Shown here: one piece after another, positions 15,570 through 18,567 of the stretch
Layout of the letters: the number at the start of each line of letters is the position of its first letter
Numbering within the stretch: position 1 is the stretch's first letter
Origin: Rhizobium sp.
Lineage (GTDB): Bacteria > Pseudomonadota > Alphaproteobacteria > Rhizobiales > Rhizobiaceae
Length of the DNA: 18,567 bases
Assembly (NCBI GenBank): GCA_003501385.1
Contig: DNPN01000038.1
Location: 37,612-56,178, forward strand
Direction: 5' to 3'
Program-made: the position numbers and the translations under genes
The notes under the pieces: model-generated
Told to the model about the DNA's origin: nothing
Database searches by the model: none
Seen by the model: only the letters and a program-made list of their open reading frames with translations

Positions 15570-15742
15570 TCAAACCACCGGCTGTGATAGTGTCATCTTG
15601 CCGTCTTTGGGATCGCAGCATTGCTTTTCAGCAGGGATGATCCGTCAAGACGTTTAAAAACAGCTAGCACGACCCTTCTTGTGATGGGGGCAAACAAAGT
15701 TTGAATGATGCTCATCCGATGATAGAAATCGGCAAGTCTTTT
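15570..15742. promoter_or_regulatory. Spacer upstream of the carboxylase/pxp operon
   Basis: This 173-bp non-coding gap between the LysR stop and the BCCP start (both on the - strand) is long enough to hold a promoter for the operon. I see only short dyads (for example CGTC-AA-GACG at 15643-15652) and a GGATC/GATCC pair at 15610-15614 and 15639-15643. No convincing ATAC-N7-GTAT box or intrinsic terminator is present, so read-through from the LysR gene remains possible. Confidence 0.35.
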
Positions 15743-16666
15743 TCAGGCAAGACAGGTCCAATGACCCTCCGTACCAAGGCGTTTGATCACCTCCATCAAA
15801 ATGTTTCGCACCTCCAAAACCGCTTTGGTGGGCGGATGATTGACGGGCATGTCCAGTACAAGGCGTCGAAACAGCTCTGGTGCGCTTAAGGGAATCACCG
15901 ATAATTGCCCCTGCTGATGATCAGCATAGACCGCCCCGCGCCCAAGAATGGTCAAGCCCAGCCCTGCGCGTATGGCGGCTTTGGTGCTCGCCACGCCCTC
16001 CATCACCCGGACAATGTTGATTTTCTGGCCCAGGATCAGTGCTTGTTTTTCCAATAGAATCCGAATGCCGTGTCGCTGCGTGGGCATAATCAATGGCCGG
16101 CTCAAAGCCTCGCGCACCGGTAAATCCCCGCTCCGGTCGCCAAAGGCATGCAGGGGACCGACTGCGTAGAGACGTTCATCAAACAAGGGTACCGCTGTTG
16201 GCTTGGCCACATCCAGAAGGTTCACGGCCAGATCATGCACACGGGTATCGGTTGCCGCACGGAGGGTCTGGCTATCGCCTTCGCTAATCATGAGCCGGAT
16301 TCGAGGAAAGCGACGATCACACGCTTCCAGCACCGGGATTGACAGAATGGGCGAGAGCGAACTGAGAATGCCGAGAGACACATCCCCGCTTGGGTATTTC
16401 GCCTGTTCGCGCGTGGCCGTTTCGGCTTGCTCAACCGCTCTTAAAATCGCTTGGGCATGCACAAGCAGCGTCTGCCCGGCTTCCGTGACAATGACACCGC
16501 GCGATGTGCGGTTGAGCAATTGCAGCCCCAATTGCTCCTCCAATGCCCTCACATGCAGGCTGAGCGCGGGTTGGGCAACACCCAACTCGCTGGCGGCGCG
16601 GGTGAAGGAACCCAACTCAGCGATCCGCGCGAAATAGCGCATCTTCATCAAATCCAACACGATCAT
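15743..16666 (-). CDS. LysR-family transcriptional regulator
   Basis: DNA-binding regulator, 307 residues from the chosen start. The helix-turn-helix reads MKMRYFARIAELGSFTR, then AASELGVAQPALSLHVRALE, with RTSRGVIVTEAGQTLL closing the wing. An effector-binding domain follows from about residue 90 (GDVSLGILSSLSPILSIPVL). The open frame extends 33 codons further upstream to 16765, but that extension runs through AT-rich promoter DNA and is unlike the family. ATG 16666 gives a normal LysR N terminus. GTG at 16660 is an alternative with better spacing from a GAAGG sequence. It is divergent from the RraA-family gene and lies upstream of the carboxylase/pxp operon in the same direction; either could be its target. 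The effector is unknown. Confidence 0.9.
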   Translation of the reverse strand: MIVLDLMKMRYFARIAELGSFTRAASELGVAQPALSLHVRALEEQLGLQLLNRTSRGVIVTEAGQTLLVHAQAILRAVEQAETATREQAKYPSGDVSLGILSSLSPILSIPVLEACDRRFPRIRLMISEGDSQTLRAATDTRVHDLAVNLLDVAKPTAVPLFDERLYAVGPLHAFGDRSGDLPVREALSRPLIMPTQRHGIRILLEKQALILGQKINIVRVMEGVASTKAAIRAGLGLTILGRGAVYADHQQGQLSVIPLSAPELFRRLVLDMPVNHPPTKAVLEVRNILMEVIKRLGTEGHWTCLA

Positions 16667-16817
16667 CGCCTTCAGATATACAATTTTTGTATAGTAAATA
16701 TCACCAATATATATTTGTTGCCATAGCGCAAGCCTCTTAAGACTCTCTGTATTCAAGCACGGCAAGGCTTTGTCTTTGCCGTCTCACCACCATCGACCCC
16801 CGTGTTTTGAGGCTGAA
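16667..16817. promoter_or_regulatory. Divergent promoter region between LysR and RraA-family genes
   Basis: 151 bp with a marked AT-rich core (about 16675-16716) in otherwise GC-rich DNA. It contains the perfect LysR box at 16677-16693 and, next to it, a palindromic AATATATATT at 16706-16715 that may be a second half-site or a promoter element. It presumably drives both the LysR gene and the RraA-family gene. Confidence 0.65.
16677..16693. promoter_or_regulatory. LysR-type operator, TATACAA-N3-TTGTATA
   Basis: A perfect inverted repeat with 7-bp arms and a 3-base spacer. It contains ATAC-N7-GTAT, the consensus reported for BenM/CatM-type LysR regulators, and satisfies T-N11-A. It lies 11 bases upstream of the LysR start, consistent with autorepression, and 125 bases from the RraA-family start. 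Confidence 0.65.
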
Positions 16818-17492
16818 ATGATCCACATTAAGAAAATTCCGGAGCGCCCAAGCCAGGAAGAGATTGACGCGATTGCGAAATTCTCGCCTGCCACGTTGCA
16901 CGAAGCGCAGGGGCGTCGCGGTGCGCTGTCCTCGCGTATCAAACCTGTTGATTATCGCATGAAGCTGTGTGGCCCCGCGTTTACGGTGAAATCGGCTCCG
17001 CGTGATAACATCATGCTGCAACTCGCGATCAACTATGCGAAGCCCGGCGATATTATCGTGGTCTCCGGTGGTGAATATGAAGAAGCAGGCTCGTTTGGCG
17101 ATGTGCTGGCCAATGCTTGTGTTGCCAAGGGCATCGGCGGTCTCGTGACCGATACCGGCGTGCGCGACACCTTGCAGCTGCGTGACCTTGGTTTCCCGGT
17201 GTTTTCGCTCAGTGTTTGCATTAAGGGAACCGTGAAAGAAACCTTGACGGCAGTGAATGACCCAATCGTCATTGGTGGCGAGCTGGTCTATCCCGGTGAC
17301 ATCATTGTTGGTGACGCTGACGGCGTGGTGGTTGTGCGCCGCCAGGAGGCGAAGGATGTTGCCGCTCTGTCGCAGGCGCGCGAAGATGCTGAGGCGGGCT
17401 ATATTGCTGCCTACAAGGCAGGAAAGTCCGTTATTGAGGTTAGCAATCTTGAGCCAGTGCTGAAGGCCAAAGGCTTTGTGGTTGAAGAATAA
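16818..17492 (+). CDS. RraA-family protein, probable 4-carboxy-4-hydroxy-2-oxoadipate aldolase / oxaloacetate decarboxylase
   Basis: 224 residues. The family is recognised from SPATLHEAQGRRGAL (23-37), GDIIVVSGG (77-85), GSFGDVLA (91-98), TDTGVRD (111-117) and PGDIIVGDADGVVVV (159-173). In the HMG/CHA aldolases, the aspartate and arginine of the (A/G)VRD segment bind the divalent metal and substrate; R116 and D117 are present. Such enzymes cleave 4-carboxy-4-hydroxy-2-oxoadipate to pyruvate and oxaloacetate and also decarboxylate oxaloacetate. The start is ATG 16818, with GAGG five bases before it, rather than an earlier in-frame ATG at 16770, whose extra 16 residues are unlike the family. 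It stands alone between its divergent LysR and a terminator. RraA-like regulators of RNase E share the fold, but length and motifs favour the aldolase branch. Confidence 0.85.
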   Translation: MIHIKKIPERPSQEEIDAIAKFSPATLHEAQGRRGALSSRIKPVDYRMKLCGPAFTVKSAPRDNIMLQLAINYAKPGDIIVVSGGEYEEAGSFGDVLANACVAKGIGGLVTDTGVRDTLQLRDLGFPVFSLSVCIKGTVKETLTAVNDPIVIGGELVYPGDIIVGDADGVVVVRRQEAKDVAALSQAREDAEAGYIAAYKAGKSVIEVSNLEPVLKAKGFVVEE

Positions 17493-17500
17493 GCTTTGAG

Positions 17501-17590
17501 CTAGAGCATCGCGCCGAAAATTGGAATCGGAACGATGCTCTAGATTTTTGTTTTCGCATCGGATTTTTCCGAAAACCGGTTCCCACTTTT
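17501..17590. repeat. Rhizobial-type palindromic intergenic repeat
   Basis: The outer arms CTAGAGCATCG (17501-17511) and CGATGCTCTAG (17533-17543) are perfect inverted repeats. A nested CCGA/TCGG pair is inside (17514-17517 and 17527-17530). A second small hairpin, CGGA-TTTT-TCCG (17560-17571), follows and leads into AAAACCGGTTCCCACTTTTCC. The wording (AGAGCATCG, CCGAAAA, AACCGGTTCCCACTTTTCC) matches my recollection of mosaic palindromic repeats found between genes in Rhizobium and Agrobacterium. Boundaries are approximate. Confidence 0.65.
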
Positions 17591-17613
17591 CCCTGACAAA
17601 CTCTAAAACACTG

Positions 17614-17646
17614 TGCCCGCCGCCTTTTTTGGCGGCGGGCATTTTT
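17614..17646 (+). terminator. Rho-independent terminator of the RraA-family gene
   Basis: A perfect GC-rich 11-bp stem (17614-17624 pairing with 17631-17641) has a T6 loop and is followed by TTTTT (17642-17646). This is a strong intrinsic terminator for + strand transcription. In the opposite direction, the run of A residues at 17606-17609 reads as a short U-tract, so it may also help stop the convergent aldo/keto reductase transcript. Confidence 0.9.
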
Positions 17647-17701
17647 GGGAATGCTGACCGGGCAAATGTCTCGCCATCGGTCGGCAGCTTTTCAATTGCT
17701 C

Positions 17702-18567
17702 TTACACCACTTGATCGTGCGAGGGCTTTTCCCAAAGGTTGATGCCACCTTCTACGGCGTAGCGGTCAATTTCGGCCAGCTCTTCGGCTGTGAAGGAGAG
17801 GTTTTTCAACGCATCAACATTTTCCTGAACCTGCCGGGCAGAACTGGCTCCAATCAGGGCAGAGGTCACGCGCGGATCGCGCAAGACCCATGCAATCGCC
17901 AACTGCGCCAGCGATTGGCCACGGCGGGCGGCAATCTCATTCAGGGCGCGGGCGCGCACAATGTTTTCTTCCTTCAAATGCTCTGGCCGCAGGAAATCCC
18001 CGCCGGGGCGGTTGACGCGGGCATCTTCTGGAATGCCGTTGAGGTATTTGTTGGTCAGCAAGCCTTGCGCCAGTGGCGTGAAGGCAATGATGCCTGCGCC
18101 AACCTCATCAGCGGCATCAATCAGGTCTTTTTCGATCCAGCGGTTGAAGAGGTTATAGGCGGGCTGATTGATCAACAGTGGAACCTGCCGTTCTTTCAAC
18201 AGGGCTGCAGTCTCGCGGGTTTTGGTGCCAGAATAGGATGAAATGCCCACATACAGCGCCTTACCCTGCCGCACGGCTTGCGCCAGTGCATCTGCCGTTT
18301 CTTCCAACGGCGTTTCGGCGTCATAACGGTGCGAATAGAAGATATCGACATAATCCACACCCAGCCGTGTCAGGCTCTGATCAAGGCTGGAGAGCAGCGC
18401 CTTTTTCGAGCCGCCGCCTCGACCATAAGGACCCGGCCACATATCCCAACCTGCTTTGGTGGAAATGATCAACTCATCGCGCAGACCCGCAAAATCTTCG
18501 CGCAGGATGCGGCCAAAATTGATTTCGGCGCTGCCTGCTGCTGGGCCGTAATTGTTGGCGAGATCGA
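17702..18567 (-). CDS. Aldo/keto reductase, YghZ/AKR14-like (N-terminal part beyond window)
   Basis: NADPH-dependent (beta/alpha)8-barrel reductase. The reading frame stays open to the window edge, so the ATG at 18472 is internal and about 60 N-terminal residues are missing. The part before it reads DLANNYGPAAGSAEINFGR, then ILREDFAGLRDELIIST, which continues into KAGWDMWPGPYGRGG. All four catalytic residues can be seen: D and Y in DLANNY, K in STKAG and H in FYSHR. The cofactor end is ALIGASSARQVQENV. The sequence is close to E. coli YghZ, which reduces L-glyceraldehyde 3-phosphate and methylglyoxal, so a role in aldehyde detoxification is likely. It is convergent with the RraA-family gene. 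Confidence 0.93.
   Translation of the reverse strand, partial: DLANNYGPAAGSAEINFGRILREDFAGLRDELIISTKAGWDMWPGPYGRGGGSKKALLSSLDQSLTRLGVDYVDIFYSHRYDAETPLEETADALAQAVRQGKALYVGISSYSGTKTRETAALLKERQVPLLINQPAYNLFNRWIEKDLIDAADEVGAGIIAFTPLAQGLLTNKYLNGIPEDARVNRPGGDFLRPEHLKEENIVRARALNEIAARRGQSLAQLAIAWVLRDPRVTSALIGASSARQVQENVDALKNLSFTAEELAEIDRYAVEGGINLWEKPSHDQVV

Noticed and set aside
16667..16765. 33-codon N-terminal extension of the LysR gene
   Set aside because: The extension reads through an AT-rich promoter and a perfect LysR box, and LysR proteins begin close to the helix-turn-helix. ATG 16666 or GTG 16660 is far more likely.
16737..17735. 332-codon open frame on the - strand opposite the RraA-family gene
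   Set aside because: It is the antisense shadow of a clear RraA-family gene and runs through the terminator and repeat. Its composition is that of reverse-complement coding DNA.
18473..18567. Start of the aldo/keto reductase at 18472
   Set aside because: The same frame continues upstream to the window edge with conserved catalytic D and Y residues (DLANNYG), so the methionine at 18472 is internal.

Overview
The window is dense, GC-rich DNA whose codon use and gene families fit an alphaproteobacterium, most likely a member of the Rhizobiaceae. The reasons are the many ABC importers and LysR regulators, a class I aminotransferase close to rhizobial aspartate-type enzymes, and a nested palindromic intergenic repeat around 17501-17590 of the kind scattered through rhizobial genomes. 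I cannot name a species from sequence alone. No RNA genes, insertion sequences, CRISPR arrays or phage genes were seen. Almost all of the window is coding, and no gene-free stretch exceeds 300 bases.

Layout. (1) 1-4381, + strand: the 3' part of a MalK/UgpC-type sugar ABC ATPase, followed by three different Gfo/Idh/MocA-type NAD(P)-dependent oxidoreductases. Two of the three junctions are start/stop overlaps, so this looks like the end of a carbohydrate or polyol uptake and oxidation operon. It ends at a perfect hairpin (4445-4473) shared with the convergent operon. (2) 8386-4495, - strand: a polar amino-acid ABC importer (two permeases, ATPase, periplasmic binding protein) with a short-chain dehydrogenase translationally coupled at its head. 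A Nac-like LysR regulator (8630-9535, +) is divergent from it, with two perfect dyads in the shared 243-bp control region. (3) 15569-9600, - strand: a biotin-carboxylase/Pxp operon in the order BCCP (accB-like), biotin carboxylase (accC-like), a second BCCP-like protein without the biotinylated lysine, PxpB-like, PxpC-like, PxpA-like (LamB/YcsF) and a PLP aminotransferase. Four junctions in a row overlap by 1 or 4 bases. A LysR gene (15743-16666) lies upstream in the same direction. (4) 16818-17492, +: an RraA-family protein resembling 4-carboxy-4-hydroxy-2-oxoadipate aldolase/oxaloacetate decarboxylase, divergent from that LysR. The pair share a perfect ATAC-N7-GTAT LysR-type box. The gene is followed by the rhizobial-type repeat and a strong intrinsic terminator. 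(5) 17702 to the window end, - strand: a YghZ-like aldo/keto reductase, cut by the window edge.

How the genes may work together. The centre of the window suggests import and breakdown of glutamate-like or cyclic amide compounds. The most interesting block is the acc/pxp operon. It carries every module of a urea-carboxylase-type enzyme (biotin carboxylase, BCCP and the KipI/KipA-type carboxyltransferase halves) as separate proteins, together with a PxpA homologue and an extra BCCP-like subunit with proline where the biotin lysine should be. Its PxpA and PxpB also depart from E. coli PxpA/PxpB in motifs that I recall as conserved. I infer that it may be a biotin-dependent carboxylase or lactamase acting on something other than, or in addition to, 5-oxoproline. 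This needs comparison and biochemical tests.
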